Positions 9,173 to 21,029 of a stretch of 64,000 nt of DNA are shown piece by piece. This DNA comes from JBFKAV01 sp041621405 (GTDB taxonomy: Bacteria; Pseudomonadota; Alphaproteobacteria; Rhodobacterales; Rhodobacteraceae): the NCBI GenBank assembly GCA_041621405.1, contig JBFKAV010000004.1, positions 1 to 64,000 on the forward strand, read 5' to 3'. The notes below the pieces were generated by a model. The model did no database searches, had not been told where the DNA came from, and was given only the letters and a program-made list of their open reading frames with translations. How positions within the stretch are numbered: position 1 is the stretch's first letter; every line of letters starts with the position of its first letter. Both the position numbers and the translations under genes were made by a program.

Positions 9173-9763
9173 TCAGTTTGTTGCGGCTCCGCCCTCGCCC
9201 GCGGCAAGCGCGGCGGTCTCGGGCAGGTCGATTTCGTGGAACGTATAGGAAAGGGTGATCTGGTTCACGAACTTCCCGTCGCGGTCCGTCACCAGCGCGG
9301 GGTCGACGTAGAACGTCACCGGCATCTCGATGCGCTCGCCCGGGCCGAGGACCTGCTCCTCGAAGCAGAAGCAGTCGATCTTGGTGAAGAAGCCTCCGGC
9401 GGCGAAGGGAGTCACGTTGTAGCTCGCCGAGCCCGCGACGGTGCGGGTGGTCGGGTTCTCGGCCTCGTAGAACGCGAGCGCCACCTCGCCGATCCTGATC
9501 TCCATCTCGCGCTGCATCGGCCGGAAGCGCCAGGGCATGCCCGCCTCGAGCGAGGCGTCGAAGCGCACCTTTATGGTGCGGTCGAGCACCTCGACCCCCG
9601 CGCCGCTGGCCACCGCCGTGGTGCCTCCATAGCCGGTGACCCGGCAGAAGAGGTTGTAGAGCGGCACCGCCGCCCAACCAAGCGAGGCCATGACCGCGAC
9701 CACGCCCAGTGTCTGAACCAGGGTCTTCCTGGTGTCGGAAAGGCGCCGGTACCAGCCGATCAT
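9173..9763 (-). CDS. ctaG: cytochrome c oxidase assembly protein CtaG/Cox11
   Basis: Encodes 196 residues. Cox11-type copper chaperone that delivers copper to the CuB site of oxidase subunit I. It has a short cytoplasmic N-terminus, one transmembrane helix (about residues 18-38, ending in PLYNLFCRVTGYGG) and a periplasmic immunoglobulin-like domain. The copper motif appears as KIDCFCFEEQ, with the two Cys of CFCF. The start ATG overlaps the TGA of the small upstream gene by 4 bases (ATGA), so the two are translationally coupled. Confidence 0.97.
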   Translation of the reverse strand: MIGWYRRLSDTRKTLVQTLGVVAVMASLGWAAVPLYNLFCRVTGYGGTTAVASGAGVEVLDRTIKVRFDASLEAGMPWRFRPMQREMEIRIGEVALAFYEAENPTTRTVAGSASYNVTPFAAGGFFTKIDCFCFEEQVLGPGERIEMPVTFYVDPALVTDRDGKFVNQITLSYTFHEIDLPETAALAAGEGGAATN

Positions 9764-9954
9764 TGCGTCGGCTCCGTCAGCGGCAGCTCGCTGGCGCGTG
9801 GCTGGTGGTCGTAGGCTTCCATCAGCGAGCCGTTGGCGATCTTCGCGATGGTGATGCCGAAGATCAGCGCCGCGAGCGCTACCAGGGCCAGCCCCACGCC
9901 GAGGTTCAGCGACAACCGCCGCCTGTGCAGTTCGTGTTCCCGATGCAGTGCCAT
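9760..9954 (-). CDS. small single-pass membrane protein of the ctaB-ctaG operon
   Basis: Encodes 64 residues. It opens MALHREHELHRRR, has one transmembrane helix (about residues 17-40) and ends in a short polar tail. It is locked between ctaB and ctaG: its ATG shares a base with the ctaB stop (TGATG) and its TGA overlaps the ctaG start (ATGA). A small protein in this slot is normal in rhodobacterial cta operons, sometimes called CoxF-like. Its position implies a role in oxidase assembly, but no function is established from sequence. Confidence 0.88.
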   Translation of the reverse strand: MALHREHELHRRRLSLNLGVGLALVALAALIFGITIAKIANGSLMEAYDHQPRASELPLTEPTQ

Positions 9955-10880
9955 CAGAGCACCCCCGTCCGCACCAGCAGGGCGTCGCAAAGCAGGGCTC
10001 CGAAATGCACGGCGAGGTAGACCAGCGAGAAGCGGAAGAAGCGCTTCTCTACGGCGTAGTGGTCGGACTCGGCGGCCGCCTCGTCGCGCCGCCAGATCCG
10101 CCCGGCGCCAAGGAGGAAGAGCGCGTTCAGCACCACCGCGGCAGCAAGGTAGAGCGGCCCCCCGAGGCCGCTGAAGCCTGCGCCCACCGAAAACGCCGCG
10201 AGCAGCGCCGTGTAGGCCATGATATGGGCCCGCGTCGCCTTGCGGCCGTGTGTCACCGTCAGCATCGGTACCCCGGCGCGGTGGTAGTCCTCCCTCATGA
10301 ACAGCGCCAGCGCCCAGAAGTGCGGCGGGGTCCAGAGGAAGATCAGCGCGAACATCAGCCAGGGCTCGAGGCTGGTGCCGCCGGTGGCCGCGGCCCAGCC
10401 GATCACCGGCGGGAAGGCCCCCGCGGCGCCGCCGATGACGATGTTCTGCGGCGTCGAGCGCTTCAGCCACATCGAGTAGACGACGGCGTAGAAGAAGATG
10501 GTGAAGGCCAGGAGCCCGGCCGCGGTCCAGTTGGCGGCGAGCCCCAGCATCACCACGGCGATGCCCGAAAGCCCCAGCCCCACCGCCAGCGCCTCTCCGG
10601 CGCCGACCCGGCCCTGCGGCACCGGGCGGCGCGCGGTGCGCCGCATCACCTTGTCGATGTCGGCGTCCCACCACATGTTGAGCGCCCCCGAGGCACCGGC
10701 GCCGAGCGCGATGAACAGGATCGCCGCGAAGCCGAGGAACGGATGCACCGGAACCGGCGCCGCCAGGAGCCCGACGAGCGCCGTGAACACGACGAGCGAC
10801 ATCACGCGCGGCTTCAGAAGCTCGACGTAGTCGCCGAACCGTGCGTCGCGCGTGCGGTCAAGGGCGCTGGCGTCGGTCAT
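9954..10880 (-). CDS. ctaB: protoheme IX farnesyltransferase (heme O synthase)
   Basis: Encodes 308 residues from an ATG at 10880 with GGAG upstream. UbiA-family integral membrane prenyltransferase that attaches farnesyl to heme b to give heme O, the precursor of heme a. The two Asp-rich motifs are visible as NMWWDADIDKVMRRTARRP and, in the second half, REDYHRAGVPMLTVTHG. About nine hydrophobic helices are present. It lies 45 bp after coxB and is coupled to the small gene by a TGATG overlap. Confidence 0.97.
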   Translation of the reverse strand: MTDASALDRTRDARFGDYVELLKPRVMSLVVFTALVGLLAAPVPVHPFLGFAAILFIALGAGASGALNMWWDADIDKVMRRTARRPVPQGRVGAGEALAVGLGLSGIAVVMLGLAANWTAAGLLAFTIFFYAVVYSMWLKRSTPQNIVIGGAAGAFPPVIGWAAATGGTSLEPWLMFALIFLWTPPHFWALALFMREDYHRAGVPMLTVTHGRKATRAHIMAYTALLAAFSVGAGFSGLGGPLYLAAAVVLNALFLLGAGRIWRRDEAAAESDHYAVEKRFFRFSLVYLAVHFGALLCDALLVRTGVL

Positions 10881-10925
10881 CTCTCCTCACGCGTTGGGCA
10901 GGACCCCGAGTGCCCCGCCCGGGGA

Positions 10926-11786
10926 TCAGTCGTTGGCCGCGACGTCGAACTGCTGGGGCGCGCCGGACGCGGCGGTCTTCACGCTACCGAGCCAGGCCTC
11001 GTAGTCGGCCGGTGTCACCGCCTTCACGGTGATCGGCATGAAGGCGTGATCCTTGCCGCAGAGTTCCGAGCACTGGCCGAAATAGATGCCCTCCATGCCC
11101 GGCTCGACCTCGAACCAGAGCTCGGCCAGGCGACCGGGCACGCCGTCCTGCTTCACGCCGAAGGCCGGGATCGTCCAGGCATGGATCACGTCGGCCGCGG
11201 TCACCTGGACGAGGACTTTCTGCCCCGTCGGAACCACCACGGCGGTGTCGGTGGCGAGCCGGTAGAGATCGTCCGAATAGCCGGCCGCGGCCAGATCCTC
11301 GGGGGCCAGCATGAAGCTGTCGAAGGCGACCTCGTGCTCGGGGTATTCGTAGTTCCAGTACCACTGGTGGCCGGTGGCTTTGATCACCACGTCGGCTTCG
11401 GGCATGATCTGCTGCTTGAAGAGCGCGGGCAGCGAGAAGGCGCCGATCAGGAACAGGATCGCCACCGGCCCAGCCGTCCAGGCCAGTTCGACCGGCGTGT
11501 TGTGAGAGAAACTCGCGGGCTCGGGATTGGCGCTCCGGTTGTAGCGCAGGATCACGATCGCGAGCAGCAGGACCACGAAGGCACAGATCACGCTGATGAT
11601 CACAAGAATGAAGCCGTCGAGCCACTGGATATCGCGCGCAAGCTCGGTGACCGGGGGCTGGAATCCCGTGGCGTCGGGGGTCGGCGCACCGATCACCGGC
11701 AGGTTTTCGGGCAGGGTCTGCGCCGCCGCGGCGCCGGCGGCGAGGGCGGCGGCGAGGGCTCCGGAAATCCTGGTCAGAAGTCGCAT
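10926..11786 (-). CDS. ctaC: cytochrome c oxidase subunit II
   Basis: Encodes 286 residues from the ATG at 11786. The signal peptide is residues 1-22 (ending AAAAQ), followed by two membrane helices (about 55-80 and 100-122) and the periplasmic cupredoxin domain. All CuA ligands are present: His202, Cys239, Glu241, Cys243, His247 and Met250 in FGQCSELCGKDHAFM. The electron-entry aromatic run QWYWNYEYP is at 141-149. It heads the minus-strand cluster ctaC-ctaB-small ORF-ctaG-ctaE-surf1 and is divergent from tldD. Confidence 0.97.
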   Translation of the reverse strand: MRLLTRISGALAAALAAGAAAAQTLPENLPVIGAPTPDATGFQPPVTELARDIQWLDGFILVIISVICAFVVLLLAIVILRYNRSANPEPASFSHNTPVELAWTAGPVAILFLIGAFSLPALFKQQIMPEADVVIKATGHQWYWNYEYPEHEVAFDSFMLAPEDLAAAGYSDDLYRLATDTAVVVPTGQKVLVQVTAADVIHAWTIPAFGVKQDGVPGRLAELWFEVEPGMEGIYFGQCSELCGKDHAFMPITVKAVTPADYEAWLGSVKTAASGAPQQFDVAAND

Positions 11787-11971
11787 CGTGGTTCCCCATC
11801 TTCTCGGACCGTCGGCGCGGCCCGTCGTTCGGGCCTCTGCCCCGGGGCCACGGCCTAGGGCGAAATCCCGTTGTATCCCGCTCGCTGAAAACCATATTCG
11901 GGGGTGAAGGACAAGCGAAACCGTTGCGTCAATCGGACGCCTCGCAGCCCGCAACCGACGGAGACCAGGCC

Positions 11972-13396
11972 ATGACAAGCGATGCCTTTCGCCCTTTCGA
12001 GACTGGCCTCGACGAAGCCCGCACCCTTGCCTTGCTCCGCGCGGCCACGGCGGGGGCAGAGGACGGCGAGCTCTTCCTCGAACGGATGCGCGCCGAGGTG
12101 CTGGTGTTCGACGACGGGCGGGTGAAGACGGCGAGCTACGACGCCTCTGAGGGCTTTGGGCTCCGGGCCGTGAAGGGCGAGACGGCGGGCTACGCGCACT
12201 CCACCGACATCTCCGAACGCGCGCTCCTGCGCGCCGCCGAGACCGCCCGGCTCGCCGTGGGCGACGGCGGCGGCACGCTGGCGCTGCCACCCAGGGCCAC
12301 CAATCGCCGGCTTTACGCCGATGCCGACCCGATCGCCGGCGCGCCCTTCTCGATGAAGATCGACTGCCTGCGCGAGATCGACGCCTACGCCCGGGCCCTC
12401 GACCCGCGCGTGGTGCAGGTCTCGGCCACGCTCGCCGCGTCGCACCAGGAGGTGGAAATCCTTCGCCCCGAAGGCCTGCGGGTCGCCGACATCCGCCCGA
12501 TGGCCCGCCTCAACGTCAGCGTGATCGTCGAGGAGCACGGCCGCCGCGAGCAAGGCGGGGACGGCGGCGGCGGCCGTCACGGCATCGAGGCGCTGCTCGA
12601 CCCGGCGCGCTGGCAGGGCATGGTGCGCGAGGCGCTGCGCATCGCGCTGGTAAACCTTTCCGCCGAGCCGGCGCCGGCCGGCGTGATGGACGTGGTGCTG
12701 GGCCCCGGCTGGCCCGGCGTCCTGCTGCACGAGGCGGTGGGCCACGGGCTCGAGGGCGATTTCAACCGGAAGAAGACCTCGGCCTTCGCCGGACTGATGG
12801 GCCAGAGGGTGGCCGCGCCCGGAGTGACGGTGCTCGACGACGGCACGATTCCCGACCGCCGCGGCTCGCTTTCGGTGGACGACGAGGGCACGCCCTCCGG
12901 CAAGAACGTGCTGATCGAGGACGGGATCCTCACGGGCCTCATGCAGGACCGCCAGAACGCCCGCCTGATGAGGGTCGCCGCGACCGGTAACGGCCGCCGC
13001 CAGAGCTATGCCCACCCGCCGATGCCACGGATGACCAACACCTACATGCTGGCCGGCAAGGACGAGCCGGAGGGCATCGTCGCCAGCCTGAAGGACGGCA
13101 TCTACGCCGTCGGCTTCGGCGGCGGCCAGGTCGACATCACCAACGGCAAGTTCGTGTTCTCGTGCACCGAAGCCTACCGGGTGAGAAACGGCAAGGTTGG
13201 CGCGGCGGTGAAGGGCGCCACGCTGATCGGCGACGGACCGACCGCGCTCAAGCGCATCCGCGCCATCGGCAACGACATGAAGCTCGACCCCGGGATCGGC
13301 AATTGCGGCAAGGCGGGCCAATGGGTGCCGGTCGGCGTCGGCCAGCCGACGCTCCTGATCGGCGGACTGACCGTGGGCGGATCGGCGGCTGGTTGA
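11972..13396 (+). CDS. tldD: metalloprotease TldD
   Basis: Encodes 474 residues. I chose the ATG at 11972 (GGAG eight bases upstream); an in-frame ATG at 11924 only adds a non-conserved tail. TldD pairs with TldE/PmbA to degrade unfolded peptides and mature some bacteriocins and modified peptides. The zinc motif HEAVGH (HExxxH, residues 253-258) is intact, followed by GLEGDFNRKKTSAFAG and the GDGPTALKRI segment near the C-terminus. PmbA is not in the window. It is divergent from the oxidase cluster with a 185-bp shared upstream region. Confidence 0.96.
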   Translation: MTSDAFRPFETGLDEARTLALLRAATAGAEDGELFLERMRAEVLVFDDGRVKTASYDASEGFGLRAVKGETAGYAHSTDISERALLRAAETARLAVGDGGGTLALPPRATNRRLYADADPIAGAPFSMKIDCLREIDAYARALDPRVVQVSATLAASHQEVEILRPEGLRVADIRPMARLNVSVIVEEHGRREQGGDGGGGRHGIEALLDPARWQGMVREALRIALVNLSAEPAPAGVMDVVLGPGWPGVLLHEAVGHGLEGDFNRKKTSAFAGLMGQRVAAPGVTVLDDGTIPDRRGSLSVDDEGTPSGKNVLIEDGILTGLMQDRQNARLMRVAATGNGRRQSYAHPPMPRMTNTYMLAGKDEPEGIVASLKDGIYAVGFGGGQVDITNGKFVFSCTEAYRVRNGKVGAAVKGATLIGDGPTALKRIRAIGNDMKLDPGIGNCGKAGQWVPVGVGQPTLLIGGLTVGGSAAG

Positions 13397-13673
13397 CCAT
13401 AAGCCGGGCCGCCACCGTTGCACTTGCTTGCCTGACCTGCGCCGCAGTGCGCCCTGATCGCATGGCGCAGCAGGCGCTCTGAGCAGAGCCACCTTCCGCG
13501 CACGACAAGGCAGGCCTCATATCCGTCGGCGGCACCGCACGGGGAGGTGGAAACTTGACTGCCGCTGTCGGCGGCGGCCACAGTCGCCGCATTGTGGGCC
13601 GCTTGAGCGGCTGGGACCAAACCTCGCATCGCAGCGGCGACGCGGAGGGCGAGCTGCGGTCCCCCGGGGCGGA
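13397..13673 (+). other. intergenic stretch between tldD and the GT-C gene
   Basis: 277 bp. Frames are open on both strands because of the GC content, but I recognise no protein family and no convincing terminator or RNA. Confidence 0.4.
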
Positions 13674-15545
13674 ATGGGAAGGATGAGGATGCTCGATTCC
13701 GAGGTCATTCCCGGCCGCACCACGCCCCGGTCGGCTGCCCCCGGATGGACCGGCCTCCTCCTGGCCGTGCTGGCGGGCTGGATCCTCGCGGCCTATCCCG
13801 GAATCGTCTTTCACCTCACCGCACGACCCGACGCGCTTTTCCTGGGCGCCGATGGGGCGATGCGGATGGTCCAGGTTCGCGACCTGCTCGCCGGGCAGGG
13901 CTGGTTCGATCTCGTCCAGCGCCGCCTCGGTCCCGGCGATGGGATAGAGATGCACTGGTCGCGGCTGGTCGATGCGCCGCTCGCCGGACTGATCCTGGCA
14001 CTCCAGCCCATGCTCGGCAGGGAGATGGCCGAGACGGCGACCGCCGTGATCTGGCCGGTCCTCTTGCCGTTGCCGGCAGTGCTGGCGGCAGCGCTGGCCG
14101 GGCGAGCGCTCGCCGGGAGCGCCGGCACCTGGCTCGCCTCGGGCCTGATGGGGTTGCACCTCGGCAATTCGGCCCGCTTCGTTCCCGGCCAGATCGACCA
14201 TCACAACCTACAACTCGTGCTCTTTGTCGTCGCGGCGTCGCTGGCGCCGCTCGCGTCGCGATCGCAACGGGCCGCCTCACTGCTCGGCGTCGCGATCGGC
14301 ACCAGCCTGGCCATCGGGGTCGAGCTCCTGCCGATGCAGGCCCTCCTGATCCTCGCCGTGGCGGTCTTATGGGCGGACGCCGGCCCGCCCGCCCGTCCGA
14401 TCCTGCGCAGGCTCGCCCTTTCGCTGACGGCGACCATGGTCGTGTGGCTGTTCCTTGCAAGCCCTCGTTCTGCGCTCGCTGGAGGCTATTGCGATGCCCT
14501 CGGCCGCGATCTGGTGCTTCCCGCATCGACCGGGGCTCTCGGCCTATTTGCCGCCGCCACCCTCTGGTCGGAGGCGTCGCGGGCTTGGCGTTTCCTCTCG
14601 CTTGCCGGTGCGGCGTTGGCCACACTTGCGCTGGCCGTCGCCGTCGCTCCCGCCTGTCTCTCCGACCCGCTCGGCGGGATCGATCCGTACCTGCGCGCGC
14701 ACTGGCTCAACCGCGTCGCCGAAGCGCAGGGCTGGGCGGGGAAGCTGACGGAATCGCCCGCAACGGAGCTCCCGGTACTCGCCGCGGTCCTCGTCGGCGT
14801 CGCTGCCGCATCATTCCTCTTCTTCCTGCGGCCGGCCGGCGAGCGCTGGGTCTGGGCGGTGAAGGGGGGAATTCTCGTTATTGGCCTGCTGCTCGCGCTG
14901 TGGCAGCTCAGGGCTACGATGGTGTTGGGGCCGCTGTCGGTCCTGCCGGTCGCCGTACTGGGCGCCGAACTCCTGAGCAGGGGGCGTGGCTCGGGCCTCG
15001 CGGCGATTACGCTCATAGCGCTGGCGTCCCCGCCCGGATGGACCGTTGTGCTCGGGGCCAGTCGGGCGATCGGGACGGGCCGGACGAGCGGGGCTACGCC
15101 CGCAGCCGCGGTCTCACGGTCCGGCCTCTGGGACTGCTTCGCGCCGGGGGCGATGTCCGCCCTTGCCGAGCTTCCGCCCGGCCTGGTCTCGGCCAGCTCG
15201 AATCTCGGCTCGCACATTCTGTTGTCGACGCCGCACCGGGTGCTTTCGGCACCCTACCACCGCAATACGGCCGGCATGACCGAGCAGCTGCGGATCGAAT
15301 TCGCATCCGATTCCGAGGCGGAGGATCGGCTGCGGCATCTGGGGGTCGACTATGTCGCCATATGCACCACCGACCCCATTTCTGCGACTGAGCCCGGAAC
15401 CACGCCGCCCGGCTTCGCCTTCCGCCTCGCCAAGGGCGAGGAAGCGGACTTCCTGGAGCCGGTTCCGCGGGTGGCCGGGCCCGGGTTGCATGAAGACCCG
15501 GAACGCTCGGTGATCCGGGTGTATCGACTGACGGCTGCCCGATGA
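13674..15545 (+). CDS. multi-spanning membrane protein, GT-C/STT3-like glycosyltransferase candidate
   Basis: Encodes 623 residues. In-frame ATGs at 13674, 13683 and 13689 are all possible, and GGGAAGG favours 13683. About a dozen hydrophobic helices fill residues 28-450, followed by a soluble tail. Three features recall the STT3/AglB/PglB fold: an acidic first loop LGADGAMRM (Asp60), the MHWSRLVD motif (93-100) in the same loop, and GQIDHHN (172-178), resembling the DHH motif of archaeal AglB. The C-terminal soluble part has a YVAICTTDP-type segment as in GT-C periplasmic domains. A polyprenyl-phosphate-sugar donor is therefore inferred; acceptor unknown. It stands alone between tldD and dprA. 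Confidence 0.6.
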   Translation: MGRMRMLDSEVIPGRTTPRSAAPGWTGLLLAVLAGWILAAYPGIVFHLTARPDALFLGADGAMRMVQVRDLLAGQGWFDLVQRRLGPGDGIEMHWSRLVDAPLAGLILALQPMLGREMAETATAVIWPVLLPLPAVLAAALAGRALAGSAGTWLASGLMGLHLGNSARFVPGQIDHHNLQLVLFVVAASLAPLASRSQRAASLLGVAIGTSLAIGVELLPMQALLILAVAVLWADAGPPARPILRRLALSLTATMVVWLFLASPRSALAGGYCDALGRDLVLPASTGALGLFAAATLWSEASRAWRFLSLAGAALATLALAVAVAPACLSDPLGGIDPYLRAHWLNRVAEAQGWAGKLTESPATELPVLAAVLVGVAAASFLFFLRPAGERWVWAVKGGILVIGLLLALWQLRATMVLGPLSVLPVAVLGAELLSRGRGSGLAAITLIALASPPGWTVVLGASRAIGTGRTSGATPAAAVSRSGLWDCFAPGAMSALAELPPGLVSASSNLGSHILLSTPHRVLSAPYHRNTAGMTEQLRIEFASDSEAEDRLRHLGVDYVAICTTDPISATEPGTTPPGFAFRLAKGEEADFLEPVPRVAGPGLHEDPERSVIRVYRLTAAR

Positions 15546-15754
15546 CCCCATGAGGCCCGCGGGCGGCGGAAACGGCGCCCAGCCCTCTCCCGGCACCGCT
15601 CGCCGACGAAATGATTTGCGGCTCAAGCGTCATCGAGACGTGAGTTGCGGCTCTCGGTGAACTCCCGTCGATCTTCGATCAGCGTTTACGCCGTATTAAG
15701 GATGTGGGTGCTAGAGAATCGCTCGTGATCAGACGGAGCCGGCGGGAACAAGGA

Positions 15755-16936
15755 ATGTTTTCTTCCCCACCCCCCCTCGCACCACCCACCACGGAAGAAG
15801 ATGCTCTCCGTTGGCTCCGTCTGGTCCGATCCCCCCGCGTCGGCGTTGCGACCTTCTTCCGGCTGATGGCCGAGCACGGACAAGCTGCGGACGCGCTCGA
15901 CGCGCTGCCCGAGATCGCCCGCGCATCGGGCGTGCAGGACTATGCACCCTTCCCCCTCGCGGCCGCCGAGGCCGAGATCGCCGCAGCCCGCCGTGCCGGC
16001 GCGCGCCTGGTCTGCTTCGGCGACGCAGCCTACCCGCTCGCGCTGATGGAGATCGCCGACCCGCCGCCGCTCCTCTGGGCGCTCGGCGACACCGGCCTGC
16101 TGAACCGCCCCGCCATTGCCCTCGTCGGCGCCCGCAACGCCTCCAGCCTCGGGCTCAGGATGGCGAAGGCCCTGGCCAGGGGCCTCGGCGAAGCCGGCCA
16201 GGTCGTCGCCTCCGGCCTCGCCCGCGGCATCGACGCTGCGGCGCATACGGCCGCGCTTTCCACCGGCACGATCGCCGTCATGGCGGGCGGCGTCGACGCC
16301 ATCTATCCGGCCGAGAATGCCGAGCTTGCGGCACGGGTCGCGGAGTCCGGCCTCAGGCTATCCGAGCAGCCGATCGGGCTAGAGCCCCAGGCGCGCCACT
16401 TCCCGCGCCGCAACCGCATCGTCTCCGGCCTCGCCCGCGCGGTCGTGGTGGTCGAGGCCGCGGCGAAATCCGGCAGTCTGATCACCGCGCGTATGGCCCT
16501 CGACCAGGGCCGCGAGGTGATGGCCGTGCCCGGCCATCCGTTCGATGCCCGCGCTTCGGGCTGCAACATGCTGATCCGCGACGGAGCAACGCTGGTGCGC
16601 GGCGCCGAGGACGTGCTCGCCGCGCTCGGGGCGACCGCCCTGGTGAGGCCTCACCCGGCGTCCGACTACGCCCCGGCGACGGCCTCGAACGGGCCGAATG
16701 GCGTAGAGCGCCCGGTGTCCGGCGATTACCCAGTCGACTCGCGCGCGCCGGTAAGCGACCCATGTGACGCCGCATCTGCCATCCTCGCCCTTCTGGGCCC
16801 GGCACCGGTCAGCGAAGACCAGCTGATCCGCGACCTTTCGCTGCCCGCGTCGCAGCTTGCGGCCGAGCTGCTCTCGCTGGAGCTCGACGGACGGGTCTTG
16901 CGTCACCCCGGCGGACTGGTGTCGCTCGCTGCCTGA
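15755..16936 (+). CDS. dprA: DNA-processing protein DprA
   Basis: Encodes 393 residues from the ATG at 15755; a GTG at 15704 would add 17 residues without conservation. DprA binds incoming single-stranded DNA and loads RecA during natural transformation. Domains: N-terminal SAM-like region (LRLVRSPRVG..TFFRLM), Rossmann core with VGARNASSLGLRMAKALARGL, VASGLARGIDAAAH, GGVDAIYPAEN, FPRRNRIVSGLARAVVVVEAAAKSGSLITAR and AVPGHPFDARASGCNMLIRDGA, then a winged-helix DML1-type C-terminal domain from about 350. The linker (about 305-345) is low-complexity. Full-length and apparently functional. Confidence 0.96.
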   Translation: MFSSPPPLAPPTTEEDALRWLRLVRSPRVGVATFFRLMAEHGQAADALDALPEIARASGVQDYAPFPLAAAEAEIAAARRAGARLVCFGDAAYPLALMEIADPPPLLWALGDTGLLNRPAIALVGARNASSLGLRMAKALARGLGEAGQVVASGLARGIDAAAHTAALSTGTIAVMAGGVDAIYPAENAELAARVAESGLRLSEQPIGLEPQARHFPRRNRIVSGLARAVVVVEAAAKSGSLITARMALDQGREVMAVPGHPFDARASGCNMLIRDGATLVRGAEDVLAALGATALVRPHPASDYAPATASNGPNGVERPVSGDYPVDSRAPVSDPCDAASAILALLGPAPVSEDQLIRDLSLPASQLAAELLSLELDGRVLRHPGGLVSLAA

Positions 16937-17621
16937 GGCAGCGGCGCCGTCCGGCACGCCGCGCTCCCGCTGCCCAGGATGTCGCGGCCGCGGTCGCAAT
17001 GCCGGTACTCCGGTCATGCCGGATCGAGCAAGCCGCCGGATGCCTGCCAAATTCTGCGCCGAGGTGGTCCAGACAACGCCCGCCTTCCGCTGATCAGCGC
17101 AGTCCGTGTCGCCAGCCGTGCATTCCGAGCCATTCGCATCGGGTCGCCAGAGAGCCTCTGCCGCCGGTGTTGCCGCTGTTGACACGGTCATCTGCGCCCC
17201 AACTGCGGCCCACCGCTAAGGCGCGCACGAAGAACTCTGCGACGTTGGCAACCACCTCGCTGGCCGCACTTCCCGGGACAGTTCTCTCGGGCGCGACCTT
17301 CTGAGTGAGGGCGATGCGGACCTCCTGTTCGACGCCGAATCCGATATGGCGAAGCTGTGCCAGCGGCTCGGCCCGGACCGCTGCGGGCCCGATGACTGGA
17401 TCCATCCAATGCACCGCCCGATGGCCGAGATGTTCTCTTGCCCGACTTGCGTCGTCGCACTCGGTTTATGGATGGCGGCCTTGCCGGCGATCCTTGCACT
17501 CCGGCACCGGGACCCGGCCCACCCCCCTCCGCCAGCCGGATTGACAATCCGCCCCGGGCCTCCACATGTTGCGCCGCGCGCCGGGAAGCCCCGGTCGCAA
17601 CCCAATCGGGAAAGGTCCCTC
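16937..17621 (+). other. 685-bp gap upstream of topA
   Basis: Six-frame reading gave only open frames of the kind GC-rich DNA produces. The longest plus-strand one merely extends topA upstream in frame and has no family features. No RNA gene was recognised. A candidate topA promoter lies at its right end (17542-17571). Confidence 0.45.
17542..17571 (+). promoter_or_regulatory. candidate sigma70-type promoter of topA
   Basis: TTGACA at 17542-17547 is a consensus -35. A weak -10-like CATGTT follows 18 bases later (17566-17571). The topA start is about 50 bp downstream. Only the -35 is convincing. Confidence 0.4.
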
Positions 17622-20153
<2,532 letters not shown>

Positions 20154-20232
20154 CTGTCGCGATCGGCCGGCGCAGGCTATCATCGCCGCTGGCCGGCGCC
20201 GCGGAGGGGCCGTTCGAGCTGGGAGGCTGCCG

Positions 20233-20943
20233 ATGACCCTCAGCGACACCGCGCGCCGCGCGATTGAGGCCTACGGCGGGGCCGAGCGCTGGCAGAAAGC
20301 CGGCGCGATATCTGCCACGATCAGCGCTTCGGGCCTTGCCTTCGCGATGAAATGGCGCCCGCGCTTCCGACGCATCGAGTTCCGCTGCGACGTGCACCGC
20401 CCCCGCGCCCGCGTCACGCCGATCGGGCGGAGGCCCGGCCTCTCGGGCGTGCTCGATGGTGCCGAGGTTCGGCTGGAAGCGGCCGAAGGGCGGGTACTCT
20501 CGCGCCGCGCCGAGGCCCGCAGCGCCTTCCCATACGGTCGCCGCCTTCTCTGGTGGGACGATCTCGACATGGCCTACTTCGCCGGTTACGCGACCTGGAA
20601 TTACGTGACCATGCCCGCGCTTCTGATGAACCCCGACATCACCTGGCGCGAAACCGCCCCGGGCGAGCTTGCGGCCGAGTTCCCGGGGCAGATTCCCACC
20701 CATAGCCGTCATCAACGCTTCCGCTTCGACGCCGAAACCGGGCTGCTGCTCCAGCACGACTATGTCGCCGAAGTCATCGGCGGTTTCGCCAGGGTGGCGA
20801 ACCGGGTGCTGGCGCACGACCGCAACTCTGGCGGGCTGGTCTATCCCTCGCGCCGCCGCGTCACCCCGCGGGGCGCCGACGGCGCGGCACGGCGCTTCCC
20901 CGTCCTGATCGACCTGACCTTCCATGACTTCGCGCTGACCTGA
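20233..20943 (+). CDS. conserved hypothetical protein, possible LolA-like fold
   Basis: Encodes 236 residues from the ATG at 20233 (GGGAGG 7 bases upstream). An earlier in-frame start at 20107 lies inside topA. The opening, ARRAIEAYGGAERWQKAGAISATISASG, resembles the first helix and strand of LolA/LolB-like lipid-binding proteins. Further on there are many aromatics (RLLWWDDLDMAYFAGYATWNYVTMPALL) and a FDAETGLLLQHDYVAEVIGG strand pair. There is no signal peptide or lipobox, so it is probably cytosolic. No function can be assigned. It lies between topA and scoA on the same strand. Confidence 0.7.
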   Translation: MTLSDTARRAIEAYGGAERWQKAGAISATISASGLAFAMKWRPRFRRIEFRCDVHRPRARVTPIGRRPGLSGVLDGAEVRLEAAEGRVLSRRAEARSAFPYGRRLLWWDDLDMAYFAGYATWNYVTMPALLMNPDITWRETAPGELAAEFPGQIPTHSRHQRFRFDAETGLLLQHDYVAEVIGGFARVANRVLAHDRNSGGLVYPSRRRVTPRGADGAARRFPVLIDLTFHDFALT

Positions 20944-21029
20944 GCCACATTCGACGTAGCGCAGCAATTGACTCTCTTGGCCTCACGCGCCAGAACGCCG
21001 CGATCGGTTTCAGCGGAGAGGTATCGGCC

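Noticed and set aside
7572..9677. 701-codon minus-strand frame
   Set aside because: Its first two-thirds is the wrong frame over ctaG and coxC; only the SURF1 part from 8246 is real.
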